Positions 11,502 through 23,714 of a stretch of DNA of 64,000 nucleotides are shown one piece after another. A program made the position numbers and the translations under genes. The DNA comes from Hypomesus transpacificus (Eukaryota > Chordata > Actinopteri > Osmeriformes > Osmeridae): contig NC_061060.1 of NCBI RefSeq assembly GCF_021917145.1, positions 12,130,366 through 12,194,365 on the forward strand, read 5' to 3'. Each line of letters starts with the position of its first letter. Position 1 is the first letter of the stretch. A model generated the notes under the pieces. The model was given only the letters and a program-made list of their open reading frames with translations, did not search any database and was not told the DNA's origin.

Positions 11502-13268
11502 GGGGCCAGTTTTTCAAAAGTAATCTGATCGGATTACGGCTATCGGATTGGATCAAATCTTGAAAATGGGTATTTCAAAAGAAAAAAAGGATTCAGAAAT
11601 TGGATTGGATCACGTAATCTAATCTTGTTGTTGATCCAGATCAAACCTTGAGTTTGGGTTTTTCAAAACTTTTTGGTAGGATCGGGATCATTTTGATCCC
11701 AAATATCAGGATTAAACTGATCCCAGCAGGAGGGTGGATTCATGGAGGATATCAGGTAACTAAACTTGGTTAGTTAAATAATACAACATTTATATCATGC
11801 ATTTTACAGTATTTATATGTATTTATCAATTTCACTTGAATTGTTCAACAGGAAGCACATAAAGCAGGTAGGCTATGTAGGCTAGCATCGTTTCAGTACA
11901 GAAAATTATAAATTATAAATATTTCGGCCTATAAAATAATTCCCCAAACAGCTGTCAATATTGAACTCAAATAATAAATTCTGCCTTTGTTTATCAAACA
12001 TTAACCACACTGACACAATCATCAGTCATGGACAAAAATAGTGTCTCCAATGGGCTCAGGTGCATCAGGGACGTCATCACAGAGAGGGACTTTGCACCTG
12101 GTCGCGATGTTGTGTAATACAATGCAAGCAAGTATTATGTTGCATGCTTTCTGTGGTTCCACTCTCAAGTAGTTAAGGCATGCAAAGCGCCTCTTCAGAA
12201 CGCTCAATGGTGCATCTTGTTTTGCAATGAGCAGTGTTGAAGCGTGCCTGCTCAGGCGTGTGTGCAGCCAGAAAAGGGGTCATCAGCCCCCAATATGATA
12301 CCATTTGGTCGGTTGGTTTGGAGCTCTCTATATAGAGCGCTTTCCCTCAGGATGCGCGCATCATGGACAGACCCAGGCCACTTCACAAAACAGTTTGTGA
12401 TGAGGAGCTCAGCGTTACCCACAAGTTGAACATTGATGCTGTGTCTCCCCTTTCGGTTTACAAACTCCCACTCATTCTCATGAGGTGCTTGTATGTGCAC
12501 ATGGGTGCAGTTGATTGCTCCAATAATATTGGGCATATTCCCCAAAAGAAAACAATTCTGCTTGGCCTGGATGATCTGGTAGAAGGCCCATGAGGGTAAA
12601 TCTCTGTGGGATTTTGGGGGTGACATAAAATAAAGGATCTTGCTTGAAAGCGATTTGCAGTCTAGAACTAGGAGTCTAGGACTGCAAAACCTTTAATTAG
12701 GATTATACCCAAGTTTAGGTATCATCATACATATCTCTTGACTAATGACTATTACCATAGAACGTCTGCTGCAGAAACCCATATTACTATTACCCATACT
12801 GTCACAGTAAGTCAATCTAAAATGTTATGATGATTTGACATATTCATTAATCAGGCTGGCCAATGCAGTTGAAACTTTTCAGAACATCACAAACAGTAGA
12901 TTTTTCCACACCCATGTATGAGTGGACTGCCTGTTTCCAAGACATGGACAATGGAGGGGGGATCTTTATATGTTTGTTTGCTGTTGCAGTCCTACTTTCT
13001 GTTCAAATAAAGCATATCGGAGTGACCCCACACTATTCCACCTGTTGTTCTTTACATAGCTAAATTGTGATAGTCCCATTTGGACCACAGGTAATCCATA
13101 TTTGGTAATCCTGAAAAGTTAGAATCCAGATCAGAGTAATCCAATCCCACATTGCTTTGAAAAACCATCATAAAAATCAAATGGATTACGTGATCCTGGA
13201 TAGCAGAAAAAGAGATTTCCAAATCTGGATCAGTTTGATCCAGATTAAAACTTTGAAAAACCGGCCCC
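11502..13268 (-). mobile_element. PIF/Harbinger DNA transposon, decayed
   Basis: Terminal inverted repeats are GGGGCCAGTTTTTCAAA at 11502 and GGGGCCGGTTTTTCAAA on the other strand ending at 13268. Inside, on minus, lie the two transposase pieces described separately. Compared with the paralogous site at 29175-29245, about 70 bases of host sequence were replaced and I see no clean 3-bp target duplication. No Myb-like second protein is recognised. Confidence 0.75.
12022..12626 (-). pseudogene. HARBI1-like Harbinger transposase, broken
   Basis: Two frames (12626-12252, then 12207-12022) encode parts of a DDE nuclease of the HARBI1 type: NIIGAINCTHVHI, then PGSVHDARILRES, then KRRFACLNYL and a helical end with IVLHNIA. 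The first catalytic Asp, in the family's GAID-x-THV motif, reads Asn. The stretch joining the second Asp region to the VER motif with the catalytic Glu is damaged and shifted in frame. The N terminus is missing. The protein would be inactive. Confidence 0.75.
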
Positions 13269-14483
13269 AGGATGTTACAGGCTTTAGTCACATGACTCTC
13301 TGACAGTGCCCACATCCTCATTTTTAAAAGAGTGCTGTTTTCATCAGATATTAACTCACCTCATCCATCTTACAAAGAACACATTTAGAAGCTACATATC
13401 TATAGTGGGCTTGACATAAACGTTTCAAGACAGACTTGTCAGAGAAAAAATTCCATCTCTTTTGTTTCAATGACTTGCTATAATTGTTGTAATTCAATAA
13501 AATACAATTTCCTGGTCAAAAGTTGTAATTTATTTTAAGAAGTAAAAGTAAAAATGTATAAATTGCAAGTCTCACAATTTTACACACATGAATGGTTACC
13601 GTTATGTAGGCTATTGAATAGCTGGCAAACTAACTCTTGTTTCAAACGTTTTTTTTACCAATCACCTATGTATGCACCTTATTCAAGTAAGAAATATTAC
13701 AGTGGAGCAAAATGAGGAAATTACATATTTCCTGCGGACACATGTCACTTTGTGCTACGAAGCTAATTTTCAACAGACATGACGAGTTTTGCTGTGACAG
13801 GGTCATCAGTGACTGGGGATAGGCTGCTGTGAATAGATGCATTCATGTCAAGCATGTCAGGGGGTCGTTGTCAAGAAAATATGATTGTTCGACTGGGACT
13901 CTTGATGATCTTCCCTGCATTGTGTAAGATATTTCTGTATTGCTCCTGTATAGATTCACTTTTTAATTATTGTTTGTGTACATGTGCTCTCATGTGGGAG
14001 AATGGGGGCCTATCGTGACCGTTTTGATCTACATCTAGTTCACTGTACTCTACATGGTATGATATACAGCAGGTTATGTATCCATCATGCAGGATCGAAA
14101 CAGATTACCTGGTGAAAAGATATGTTTGGTGGATTATGACAGATCAAGAAATTACAGAATTTTACTCCAGCCAATATTCCTCAACCACACTATCCTATGT
14201 TCTCAGGCTTGGAGAGCTTCTGTGATGCCACACAGGGTGTAACTTGCTGTTACACACCTCTGGGAGGAACAATGTCGTGTCAGCTGGTGTCTGATGCAAA
14301 TGAATTAGAGCTTGAATTTAAAAAGAGTCATTATAATGATGGTGAAAACATATTTAAAAAAAAAAGAAATCATACCAAAGTGTATTTCGATGGACCCTGG
14401 AAAAATCGGTTACACTTTTATGTCAACAATGGGACTCTGAGGATAACTGACATGGAGCAGACTGACTATGGGGATTATAACTT

Positions 14484-14496
14484 GATTAACATTTCT
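14484..14496. repeat. Target-site duplication of Rex3, left copy
   Basis: GATTAACATTTCT occurs here and again at 17859-17871, directly flanking the element. Confidence 0.9.
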
Positions 14497-17400
14497 CGTC
14501 GTCATCGTCATCTGCCGCTTGTCCGGGGATCGGGTCGCGGGGGCAGCGACCTAAGCAGGGAGGCCCAGACTTCCCTCCCCCCGGCCACTTCCGCCAGCTC
14601 TTCCTGGGGGACCCCAAGGCGTTCCCAGGCCAGCTGAGAGACATAGTCCCTCCAGCGTGTCCTGGGTCTTCCCCGGGGCCTCTTCCCAGTGGGACGTGCC
14701 CGGAACACCTCACCAGGGAGGCGTCCAGGAGGCATCCTAATCAGATGCCCGAGCCACCTCAGCTGGCTCCTCTCGACGCGGAGGAGCAGCGGTTCTACTC
14801 TGAGCCCCTCCCGGATGACCGAGCTTCTCACCCTATCTCTAAGGGAGAGCCCGGACACCCTACGGAGAAAGCTCATTTCGGCCGCTTGTATTCGCGATCT
14901 CGTTCTTTCGGTCACTACCCATAGTTCGTGACCATAGGTGAGGGTAGGAACGTAGATCGACTGGTAAATAGAGAGCTTCGCCTTTCGACTCAGCTCCTTC
15001 TTCACCACGACGGACCGATGCAGAGCCCGCATCACTGCGGACGCCGCACCGATCCGCCTGTCGACCTCGCGCTCCATTCTTCCCTCACTCGTGAACAAGA
15101 CCCCGAGATACTTGAACTCCTCCGCTTGGTTCAGGATCTCCTCCCCGACCCGGAGATGGCACTCCACCCTTTTCCGGTCGATTACCATGGCCTCAGATTT
15201 GGAGGTGCTGATTCGCATCCCAGCCGCTTCACATTCGGTTGCGAACCGCTCCAGTGAGAGCTGAAGGTCACGGCCCGATGAAGCCAACAGGACCACATCA
15301 TCCGCAAAAAGCAGCGACCCGATCCTGAGGTCACCAAACCGGACCCCCTCAACACCCTGGCTGCGCCTAGAAATTCTGTCCATATAGGTAATGAACAGAA
15401 TCGGTGACATAGGGCAGCCCTGGCGGAGTCCAACCCTCACCGGAAACAAGTTCGACTTACTACCGGCAATGCGGACCAAACTCTGGCACCGGTCGTACAG
15501 GGACCGGACAGCCCCGATCAGGAAATCCGGTACCCCGTACTCTCGGAGCACCCCCCACATGAGCCCCCGAGGGACACGGTCGAACGCCTTTTCCAAATCC
15601 ACAAAACATGTGTAGACTGGTTGGGCGAACTCCCACGTACCCTCCAGGACTCCGCGGAGGGTATAAAGCTGGTCCACTGTTCCACGGCCAGGACGAAAAC
15701 CACATTGCTCCTCCTGAATCCGAGGTTCGACAATCCGACGGACCCTCCTCTCCAGGACCCCTGAATAGACTTTCCCAGGGAGGCTGAGGAGTGTGATCCC
15801 CCTAAAGTTGGAGCACACCCTCCGGTCCCCCTTTTTAAAGAGGGGAACCACCACCCCGGTCTGCCAGTCCAGAGGCACTGTCCCCGATGTCCACGCGATG
15901 TTGCAGAGTCGTGTCAACCAAGACAGCCCTACAACATCCAGAGCCTTAAGGAACTCCGGGCGGACCTCATCCACCCCAGGGGCCCTGCCACCGCGGAGCT
16001 TTTCAACCACCTCGGCGACCTCAGCCCCAGAGATAGAAGGGCCCCCCCCGATGTCCCCAGACTCTGCCTCCACGTCGGAAAGCGTGTTGGTGGAATTAAG
16101 GAGGTCTTCGAAGTATTCCTTCCACCGATCCAGGACGTCCCCCGTCGAGGTCAGCAGCGCACCATCCCCACCGTATACAGTGTTGACAGAGCACTGCTTC
16201 CCCCTCCTGAGCCGCCGGATGGTGGTCCAGAACCTTTTTGAAGCCGTTCGGAAGTCATTCTCCATGGCCTCGCCGAACTCCTCCCATGCCCGGGTTTTTG
16301 CCTCCGCGACCGCCAAAGCCGCGTTCCGCTTGGCCTGCCGGTACACATCAGCTGCCTCTGGAGTCCTACCAGCCAATAAAGTCCGATAGGCCTCCTTCTT
16401 CAGCTTGACGGCATCCCTCACCTCCGGAGTCCACCACCGGGTCCGAGGGTTACCGCCGCGACATGCACCGACCGCCCTGCGGCCGCAGCTCCGGTCAGCC
16501 GCTTCAACAATGGAGGCCCGGAACATGGCCCATTCGGACTCAATGTCCCCGGCCCCCCCCGAGACATGATCGAAGCTCTCCCGGAGGTGGGAGTTGAAGC
16601 TCCTTCTGACAGAGGGTTCCGCCAGACGTTCCCAGCAGACCCTCACATTACGTTTGGGCCTGCCAGGCCTGACCGGCGTCCTCCCCCACCATCGAAGCCA
16701 ACTCACCACCAGGTGGTGATCAGTTGACAGCTCCGCCCCTCTCCTCACCCGAGTGTCCAAGACATGCGGCCCCAAGTCCGATGACACGACTACAAAGTCG
16801 ATCATCGAACTGAGACCTCGGGTGTCCTGGTGCCAGGTGCACATATGGACACCCTTATGCTTGAACATGGTGTTCGTTATGGACAAACCGTGTCTAGCAC
16901 AGAAGTCCAACAACAAAACACCACTCGGGTTCAGATCGGGGGGGCCGTTCCTCCCAATCACGCCCCTCCAGGTCTCACTGTCATTGCCCACATGAGCATT
17001 GAAGTCCCCCAGGAGGACGAGGGAATCCCCAGGAGGAGCGCTTTCCAGCACCCCCCCCAGAGACTCCAAAAAGGGTGGGTACTCTGAGCTGCCGTTTGGT
17101 GCATAAGCACAAACGACAGTGAGGACCCGTCCCCCCACCCGAAGGCGGAGGGAGGCTACCCTCTCGTCCACCGGGGTGAACCCCAATGTACAGGCGCCGA
17201 ACCGAGGGGAAACCAGTATTCCCACCCCAGCTCGACGCCTCTCACCAAGGGCAACTCCAGAGTGGAAGAGAGTCCAGCCCCTCTCAAGGAGACTGGTTCC
17301 GGAGCCCACGCTGTGCGTCGAGGCGAGGCCGACTATATCTAGCCGGAAACTCTCTACCTCGCGCACCAGCTCAGGCTCCTTTCCCGCCAGCGAGGTGACG

Positions 17401-17858
17401 TTCCACGTCCCTAAAGCTAACTTTTGCAGCCGAGGATCGGACCGCCAAGGCCCCCGCCTTCGGCCGCCGCCCGTCTCGCACTGCACCCGACCCCCATGAC
17501 CCCTCCTGCGGATGGTGAGCCCACTGGAAGAGGGTCCCACGTTGTCTCTTCGGGCTGTGCCCGACCGGGCCCCATGGGAAAAGGCCCGGCCACCAGGCGC
17601 TCGCCATCGAGCCCCACCCCCGGGCCTGGCTCCAGGGGGGGGCCCCGGTGACCCGCTTCCGGGCAGGGGCAACTGAGAACCATTGTTGTATTTCTTCATG
17701 GTTGGTTTTTTGAGCCACTCTTTGTCTGGTCTTTCACCTGGAACCTGTTTGCCTTGGGTGACCCTACCAGGGGCATGAAGCCCCCGACAACATAGCTTCC
17801 AGGATCACTAGGACACGCAAACCCCTCCACCGCGGTAAGGTGGTGACTCAAGGAGGGG
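14497..17858 (-). mobile_element. Full-length Rex3 (RTE clade) non-LTR retrotransposon
   Basis: The 3,362-bp element lies on minus between perfect 13-bp target duplications (14484-14496 and 17859-17871). Its 5' end is at 17858 (CCCCTCCTTGAGTCACC on minus) and its 3' end at 14497, with a short GATGAC-type repeat tail as expected of Rex3. One long frame covers nearly all of it. The stretches GGCAGACCGGGGTGGTGG (minus, near 15860) and GGTGACATAGGGCAGCCCTG (plus, near 15403) are the well-known conserved Rex3 reverse-transcriptase sites. The insertion splits the V exon of a receptor gene. Confidence 0.92.
14508..17699 (-). CDS. Rex3 endonuclease-reverse transcriptase polyprotein
   Basis: An uninterrupted frame of 1,063 codons. 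After a Gly/Pro/Arg-rich start comes an apurinic-type endonuclease ([32 protein letters not shown], and [10 protein letters not shown] near residues 95-330). The reverse transcriptase follows ([69 protein letters not shown]), then a C-terminal region with [10 protein letters not shown]. The catalytic F-A-D-D box and the endonuclease His are present. The protein mediates target-primed reverse transcription. Intact coding capacity and perfect target duplications suggest a recent insertion. The start codon is the first ATG; the true start may be further in. Confidence 0.93.
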   Translation of the reverse strand: MKKYNNGSQLPLPGSGSPGPPPGARPGGGARWRAPGGRAFSHGARSGTARRDNVGPSSSGLTIRRRGHGGRVQCETGGGRRRGPWRSDPRLQKLALGTWNVTSLAGKEPELVREVESFRLDIVGLASTHSVGSGTSLLERGWTLFHSGVALGERRRAGVGILVSPRFGACTLGFTPVDERVASLRLRVGGRVLTVVCAYAPNGSSEYPPFLESLGGVLESAPPGDSLVLLGDFNAHVGNDSETWRGVIGRNGPPDLNPSGVLLLDFCARHGLSITNTMFKHKGVHMCTWHQDTRGLSSMIDFVVVSSDLGPHVLDTRVRRGAELSTDHHLVVSWLRWWGRTPVRPGRPKRNVRVCWERLAEPSVRRSFNSHLRESFDHVSGGAGDIESEWAMFRASIVEAADRSCGRRAVGACRGGNPRTRWWTPEVRDAVKLKKEAYRTLLAGRTPEAADVYRQAKRNAALAVAEAKTRAWEEFGEAMENDFRTASKRFWTTIRRLRRGKQCSVNTVYGGDGALLTSTGDVLDRWKEYFEDLLNSTNTLSDVEAESGDIGGGPSISGAEVAEVVEKLRGGRAPGVDEVRPEFLKALDVVGLSWLTRLCNIAWTSGTVPLDWQTGVVVPLFKKGDRRVCSNFRGITLLSLPGKVYSGVLERRVRRIVEPRIQEEQCGFRPGRGTVDQLYTLRGVLEGTWEFAQPVYTCFVDLEKAFDRVPRGLMWGVLREYGVPDFLIGAVRSLYDRCQSLVRIAGSKSNLFPVRVGLRQGCPMSPILFITYMDRISRRSQGVEGVRFGDLRIGSLLFADDVVLLASSGRDLQLSLERFATECEAAGMRISTSKSEAMVIDRKRVECHLRVGEEILNQAEEFKYLGVLFTSEGRMEREVDRRIGAASAVMRALHRSVVVKKELSRKAKLSIYQSIYVPTLTYGHELWVVTERTRSRIQAAEMSFLRRVSGLSLRDRVRSSVIREGLRVEPLLLRVERSQLRWLGHLIRMPPGRLPGEVFRARPTGKRPRGRPRTRWRDYVSQLAWERLGVPQEELAEVAGGREVWASLLRSLPPRPDPRTSGR

Positions 17859-18370
17859 GATTAACATTTCTGAAAAATCAAAAAATACAGCTGCTTGTTG
17901 GAGGTAGGAGATTTGTTATCATAACTGCTTATGGAAACACACACGCTCACATTACATTCTCTTGACATTCTAACCAACGCATACACCCAATGAATCACAT
18001 ACAAATATTTGGCAAATGTTTGAATGAACCCCAATTAAAATATGCCTGTGTTAACTGTATGTCTGTGTGCTGTTGTGAAGGAACACAGCATGAAGGAAGG
18101 CTATGTTCCAGTTCTTGTTCACCCTGTGCAAGTGGGCTCTCTCGGCTGGTTGTCATCAGCTCTCTAGCAGCTGTGGTTCTGATGGCTGTGCTTGGGTACT
18201 ATTTTCTGAGGCGGAGGAGGCAGCAGCCGACACCAGGTAACTGTTTCTCCCTGGGAGCTACTTATCCAGGGCTCTCAAACTCTGTTGCTGCATAGCTGCA
18301 TTCAGGTTTGCTTTCATCCTGACCCCAGATGTTACTAGTCTAATTAGAAATTAGAAAGTTTAATTTCATT

Positions 18371-18540
18371 GGAGCGCCCTGGTAGCTCACCAGATAAGCT
18401 AAGGCCTTACGGCAGTGGCCTGGGTTTGAATCCGGTCTGGCCTTTTGCTGCGTATCATACTTTCTTTCTCCCCTACATTTCTGGCCCATCTACACTGTCC
18501 CTTTAAAAAATGCTAAAAGTAGAAAGCCCCAGAAATATAC
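18371..18540 (+). repeat. tRNA-derived SINE, copy in family 2 copy 1
   Basis: The head GGTAGCTCACCAGATAAGC and GGGTTTGAATCCGG are A-box and B-box-like. A related copy lies at the same place in copy 2 (31069-31245), so the SINE inserted before the duplication. Confidence 0.7.
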
Positions 18541-19120
18541 ACTACCGGTCAAAAGTTTTGGAACACCCCAATTTTTTCAATTTGCATTTAAATTTAAGTA
18601 GTTCAAGTCCAGTGAATAACCTGAAATGGTACAAAGGTAAGCGGTAAACTGCCAGAGGTAAAAAAAAATGTTTAGGTTTTTCAATAAACAAAGGAAGACA
18701 GACAGACCAATATAATCCTTAAAAGTGTAGGTCTTTACTTTAGATAGAAATTACCAAGAAAGCCAAGGTGTCAGTGAGTACAGTTTCCTACACCATCAAA
18801 AGCACCTGGAAACTGGAAGAAACTGACAGGAAGAGGTCTGGCAGACCCAAAGCCACAACAGAATCAGAAGACTGGTTTCTGAAAGTCAAAAGCTTGCGTG
18901 ATAGGCAGCTCACAGGACAACAGCTTCAAGAACAGATTTACACTGGTCAAAGTACCGAAGTTGATGGTTGAAAGTGATGGTTTGGGGGATCTTTTGCTGG
19001 ATCCACAGTCGGCGACTTCCACAAAGTGAGTGGCACTCTGAACCAAAACTGCTACCACAGCATTTTGCAGCATTTCAACCATCAACTGAGACTTGCTTAC
19101 TTTGACAGTGTTGAGCTGTT
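18541..19120 (+). mobile_element. Tc1/mariner fragment
   Basis: It begins ACTACCGGTCAAAAGTTTTG, a typical fish Tc1 end, next to TA. A short frame (18768-18971) holds part of a Tc1 transposase DNA-binding region (KVSVSTVSYTI and RSGRPKAT). The catalytic domain is largely gone. It is absent from the paralogous place near 31230, so it entered copy 1 only. Confidence 0.75.
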
Positions 19121-19659
19121 GAGGCACTAAATGTAAGCCCTTTCTGATGATGATGATAAGGCGCATCACAGCCGTATTCAAACTTTAGCACTCAGCTAAC
19201 TTTCTTTTGAGTCAGCATTGTCAAAAAGGTGTAAAGTGCAGACGTTTTTTTGAGCACCCCTCCTCCTACAAAAGGAAATCAAATGCATGTTTTATCATAC
19301 ATAAGCCTAACATGTAATATATTTTTCAATCAAAGTAACTACTGCTCTCATCTCCGCAGACACTGTAGAGAATTAAGACATTGCCAATGCAAGTATCGAT
19401 GTTTCAAAGACAGCAGGGTGGCACAGAAAGGAGAAGGAGGGGGTGCAGTATGATGAGGACAACGTGAGGGTCCAGCCGGAGGAGGTGCAGTATGGACAGA
19501 TTCAGGTGCTGGAACAGTCTGGAAGGATAGACAAGCCAAACGTGGAAGAAACCATTTATGCTGGTATACAGCTTGGACAGTGAGGTTGAATACATTTGAC
19601 TTCACATATGTATGTGGAAATTATGCATTTTATTCTATGTATATGTAAAAAGAAATAAA

Positions 19660-20555
19660 ACAACATCTGTTTATGTCGGTTTTATGGTGTTCTTTGCAAA
19701 AAATATAATTTCACGTTTAATTGTATTAAGTAATTAAATACAGTGCATTATTTATATTGGTTTTGTATGTCTGTAGGCTACTTCTGCCCAACTGTAAAAT
19801 CAATCAATCAATAAAAAGCCTAAACTCATTGAGAATTCAAATAAAACTAAAATGTCTATGCATCACGTTGTACTAAGCCGTTTAATACATAGTCAATGTT
19901 TTTGTTTAAGTTCTCTAAAAATCCTACATCCTATTGAACAACCGACAGGATGTGTTAAAATACTACAGTTTGAGGAACTCTCCCGAATCAGGCAGTAGCA
20001 GCACAAAACTATGTGTGTGTTTGTTGGGGGGCATGAAATGGGAGAGTTATGTGGGATCTTGCTTCTCCTGAACCACAGTTTTATCGAACTCAAACTTACA
20101 ATCAAATGCGTCGGAGTTTGACCCTGAATTACCAGGATGTTACAGGCTGCAGTCAGGGGAAAACATGACTCTCTAATGACAGTGCTCACATCCTCATTTA
20201 AAAATAGTGTTGGTTTCATCAGATATGAACTCACCTCAAGTATATATGAGAAAATATTTGGAAGCTAACTCTAAACATTGTGTGTTGTTCATCTTTCAGT
20301 CCCAGTTCAGCTGTAGGATGTCACCTTCAGAAGATGCGTCACACATATTTTGTCCATTACTTTATATCTGTAGCAAATCAGGCATTCCTCCCCCCTCCCC
20401 CCACTCGTCTGTGTGCGCCTGCGCACACGTGTGTACCTGTGTGTGTGCCTCAGGACATACTGATTACCCTGGAAACATTTAACATGAACTGTTTTGTCTC
20501 AAATCAGTAGGGTGGGCAGAGGGCTTCAGCTTTGAATATTGGAGTGGGATTGGTT
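19660..20555. other. Duplicated intergenic DNA between family 2 and fgl1
   Basis: It matches 32511-33400, which lies between the intact family 2 gene and fgl1, with a few indels. No gene is seen in either copy. Confidence 0.55.
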
Positions 20556-20559
20556 TAGC

Positions 20560-20857
20560 AAATATTTACCCAACACAACACCTCTCTAACTGAGCCCCCA
20601 AGATTGTTGTTCACAGCCTCGGTTTCCTCAGAGTCCTGCCCACATTCCACAGGAGGCTTGCAGGATGAGATGGTTTTTGAAAATATGCTCAAATCTTTTC
20701 CCCTAGAACAATCTGGTACTGTTCTCCCTGTCTACTCGGATCCTGTACGGTTCTCAGACACACCTCATCTTTAAACACACCTCACATTAGACCTCATCTA
20801 GCAAACGTTTGGTCTGGTAATACACACCTTTAAACAAACATAGGACAAAGTTTACGC
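20560..20857 (+). pseudogene. Remnant of a second fgl1, promoter side plus intron piece
   Basis: Bases 20600-20757 match 33405-33566 upstream of the fgl1 start. From about 20758 the match jumps to 34597-34690, inside fgl1 intron 3. About 1 kb holding exons 1-3 is therefore missing. At about 20857 the sequence joins the middle of the family 1 V exon. All later fgl1 exons are gone, so the remnant has no coding sequence. Confidence 0.75.
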
Positions 20858-22078
20858 TACCTCTCCACTGACCCCAGAGAGGTCTTCAGAATGAAACAAG
20901 ACCTCGTAAACATGCAGGGAACCGCTCAAGGAAGATCTCACTTCTTCATTAACAATGGCACTTTCTTGCTGACCAACGTGTCAAAAACCGATCTTGGTGT
21001 ATACATTTTTCAATATTATGACAGCAATGGGTTGGGATTAGGGAACAGGGGTATCGAACTCCATTTTGAAGGTAAGTCACCATGAAACTATAAAACCCAT
21101 ATATGAGTGAAGCTTGGTCTGTGAAAAAAAATCTATACCATATATACCACAGATATACCATATATACTACTGACATGAATTTACTTGCAGCATATATGTT
21201 TTCAAAGAAGGAAGTGGTTAACTGGTATTTTCCGGTCTTACAACGATTTCTGTCCTCTTTGTGGGTAACTGTTGCCTGGCAGCCTTAGTTTGGTCAGAGG
21301 TTCTGCATCCGTTTCAGTTCTGCAAATCTAGATGGTACACGTGAAACTCCATCTTGTGCATATTAATGTAAAACTAAAGTCTGCACTGTTGAAGGTGTAT
21401 GACTGTGTGAACCTTGTGTTATTCTCCTTTTTACGGTACTTCAGTGACAATATCTTCTCTTTGGTAGATGATAGTGGACTACATGTGGACATCTTGAAAA
21501 CAGTTGTATGTTATGGGTCCATTGCAGTCCTGGTTGTGATCCTGACAGTGGTAATGGTGATGGTGTACATAAAGAGGAGGAAAGTACAAGGACCAGGTGG
21601 GATCCCAAAACACAAATCTCCTGGCATTACATACACTAACACAAGCAGTAACACCAAGAAACATACACACAACCCTAACATTGACTGAAGCATGATACAC
21701 ATCCCAATCCTGAGAGCAATTCTCATCCCTAACAATAATCTAGAAGACTTCAAAATTCACTTTTAGAGTTCTAAGCTGCTAGCTTTCAAAGGTGCTGTCA
21801 TATGTTAATACATCAAGATGAGTTTTTGACCCAAATAGCATTTGCTGGTTGTGGCCTCCTCAAATCACAAAGTCCACCCAGGATAATAAAATCAAGCTAA
21901 ATGTCATGCAGTTGTCATGGTTTCTTTCACAACTATAAGAACATGGATTGAGGGAGTTACAGTGCATCACACTAACTCAATCACTACTTGGACTCATCCT
22001 ATTCTCACAGGCGAAGAACCCATCCCCAACCCCACCCCCAAAGATGATGGGACAGAATGTGCAACTATGATGACATGA
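20858..22078 (+). pseudogene. Family 1 Ig receptor copy C, 5'-truncated
   Basis: The signal exon and the first third of the V exon are missing; homology begins at CTCTCCACTGACCCC (about 20860). The rest of the V exon runs to 21071 and is open; the membrane exon is 21468-21688 with the same 221-base length as in copies A and B. A counterpart of the candidate last exon is at 22011-22078. Without signal peptide and strands A-C of the fold it should not make a receptor, unless another promoter and leader are used. Confidence 0.8.
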
Positions 22079-23342
22079 TGAAAGAAGAGTAAGATGTGAT
22101 GAACTACAAATGTGGGAACAGACAATTTGGGGAGAGAATAATTCAACAACCCTCTGGGACTAATCAACTTAATCAACTGTGGGTGTGTTGTAGTGTCTCA
22201 GAGCAAGCTACATACTCACCAGTTCTGCTTCTACATGAATCAATAAGAGTGTGCCATCAGAGAACATAATATTGATAGGCAACCTATTCCCCACCAGAGA
22301 ATGTTGACTAAAGTGTACACTTTGTGAGAGTTTTTGGCAATACAAAAGGAAGTCACAAAAACCATGCTTTCTCCAAAGCCAAATCAATGTATGATGAGAG
22401 GATTAGACAGCCATGCACTTCCTCCTTACTCCACCCTACAATATAGGACAAACTCTTCCAAAGATTGACAAATGTTTTGTAAAGCCCTACCACACTGAAT
22501 AACGTGCTTAGTTACTTATAGTGTTGATGGTAAGAGATATCACCTCAGGGATGTCTTTTTTTAGTCATAGTGAAACAGGAAACTGCTGCTGTCAATCAAG
22601 TAAACTTTTTAGACATGGTTGAATACACTGTTGATCCTTTCATTGATAAAGGGAAGTGTGAGTGTGAAGATGAGTGTAAGATACATTTCCGGTTATGATG
22701 CATGCCTTGCAGATGAGAGGATAAAAAAAATGAGACTTACAGTCACATACAGTATTCCTGTAATTAGACATGTAGATGTCTGAGTAATGCTGTTTGTTGA
22801 TTTATTCAAATAAAATGCTGTATGAATTGAAGGTATTTGCATTCATTTTCACCTGTATTATTTTGTCCTTTACTGCAAGTGGATTGCATGTTTGACAGCA
22901 AAGGTCACTGCTTCAAGTACGTTGTCATGAGAGAAACCGTCTGAGTCAGGTGGACAAGGCAGACCATTTTCAGAAATGAAGTAAAACGTTAACAATTAAC
23001 AGAGCAACACCTATGGGTTTGTTGAACTATAAAGAAGAAGCTCATTTGTTGAGGAAATTCCCCTACAAAACTTTTATGTTTAGTCGTACAGGGTCACAAC
23101 CACATTACTCAAATTAACAACCCAAGTCTTTAGTTAACAGTTTTTGCCTGACCACAAAGGGAACAAAGTTTGTTCTGAGGAGACGAACCAACGAGAAGTT
23201 GCAAATTTGACAGTAAACAGAAGCTGTTAATTGCATTTCAAGGGTAACACAATTCATCAATTTGTTGGAATCAAGACCAGGATTTATTACTTTAGCCATG
23301 CATGAGAATCCACCATAGGAGTTTGAGGTTTTTTTCTCTTTT
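22079..23342 (+). other. 3' region of Ig copy C, no further gene
   Basis: It is parallel to 2518-3700, with AATAAA at about 22810. No gene was recognised. Confidence 0.4.
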
Positions 23343-23714
23343 AGGTGATGAGAGAGAAACTGTCTTGGGTGAGTGCAGGAGGAGGACCCAAACTCAAGGA
23401 GAGAGGCAAGGCAGGAGTTCAAAAACTGAGATATACTTATTTTTTGGACTCATGGGACATGGGGTATTCCAATGCAGTGTCAGAGTGTTTCGGTGTAGCG
23501 CAGTGGTCCCAAACGCAGCACAGATACACTGAGGCAAGAGTAAGTCCAAGGTGATTTTATTGGGGTGTAGACTTGAGGTTGTGAACCAGCGGGTCAACAG
23601 ACAGGCAGGTACTATGTACACGGATGATGATCCTGGGCACAAAGAAGAAAAAAGGTTTAGAAAATGCAATAATCCAAGTAATACTTGAGGGTCTAAAAGT
23701 GCATACTACCACAG
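23343..23714. repeat. Unclassified repeat block, copy 3 (first part)
   Basis: It matches 3715-4073. It is cut at 23714 by a LINE and resumes at 24927, and is cut again at 25013 by the composite element to resume at 28875. Confidence 0.6.

Larger units (their letters stand above)
13881..19583 (+). pseudogene. Family 2 Ig receptor with ITIM-type tail, copy 1, broken
   Basis: Exons correspond to the intact gene at 29835-32440: signal 13881-13923, V domain 14207-14496 continuing at 17872-17903, membrane exon about 18132-18236, tail 19360-19583, AATAAA at 19654. Several lesions are visible. A Rex3 element splits the V exon. The V exon is also about 17 bases shorter than copy 2 at that point, which shifts the frame. 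The membrane-exon acceptor reads CAA instead of CAG at 18129-18131. The tail has an in-frame TAA at 19374-19376, and the Tyr of the first ITIM is an Asn codon. The later ITIM (VQYGQI) and ITSM (TIYAGI) codons survive after the stop. Confidence 0.85.

Noticed and set aside
15793..16389. 198-codon frame on plus
   Set aside because: It is antisense to the Rex3 polyprotein.
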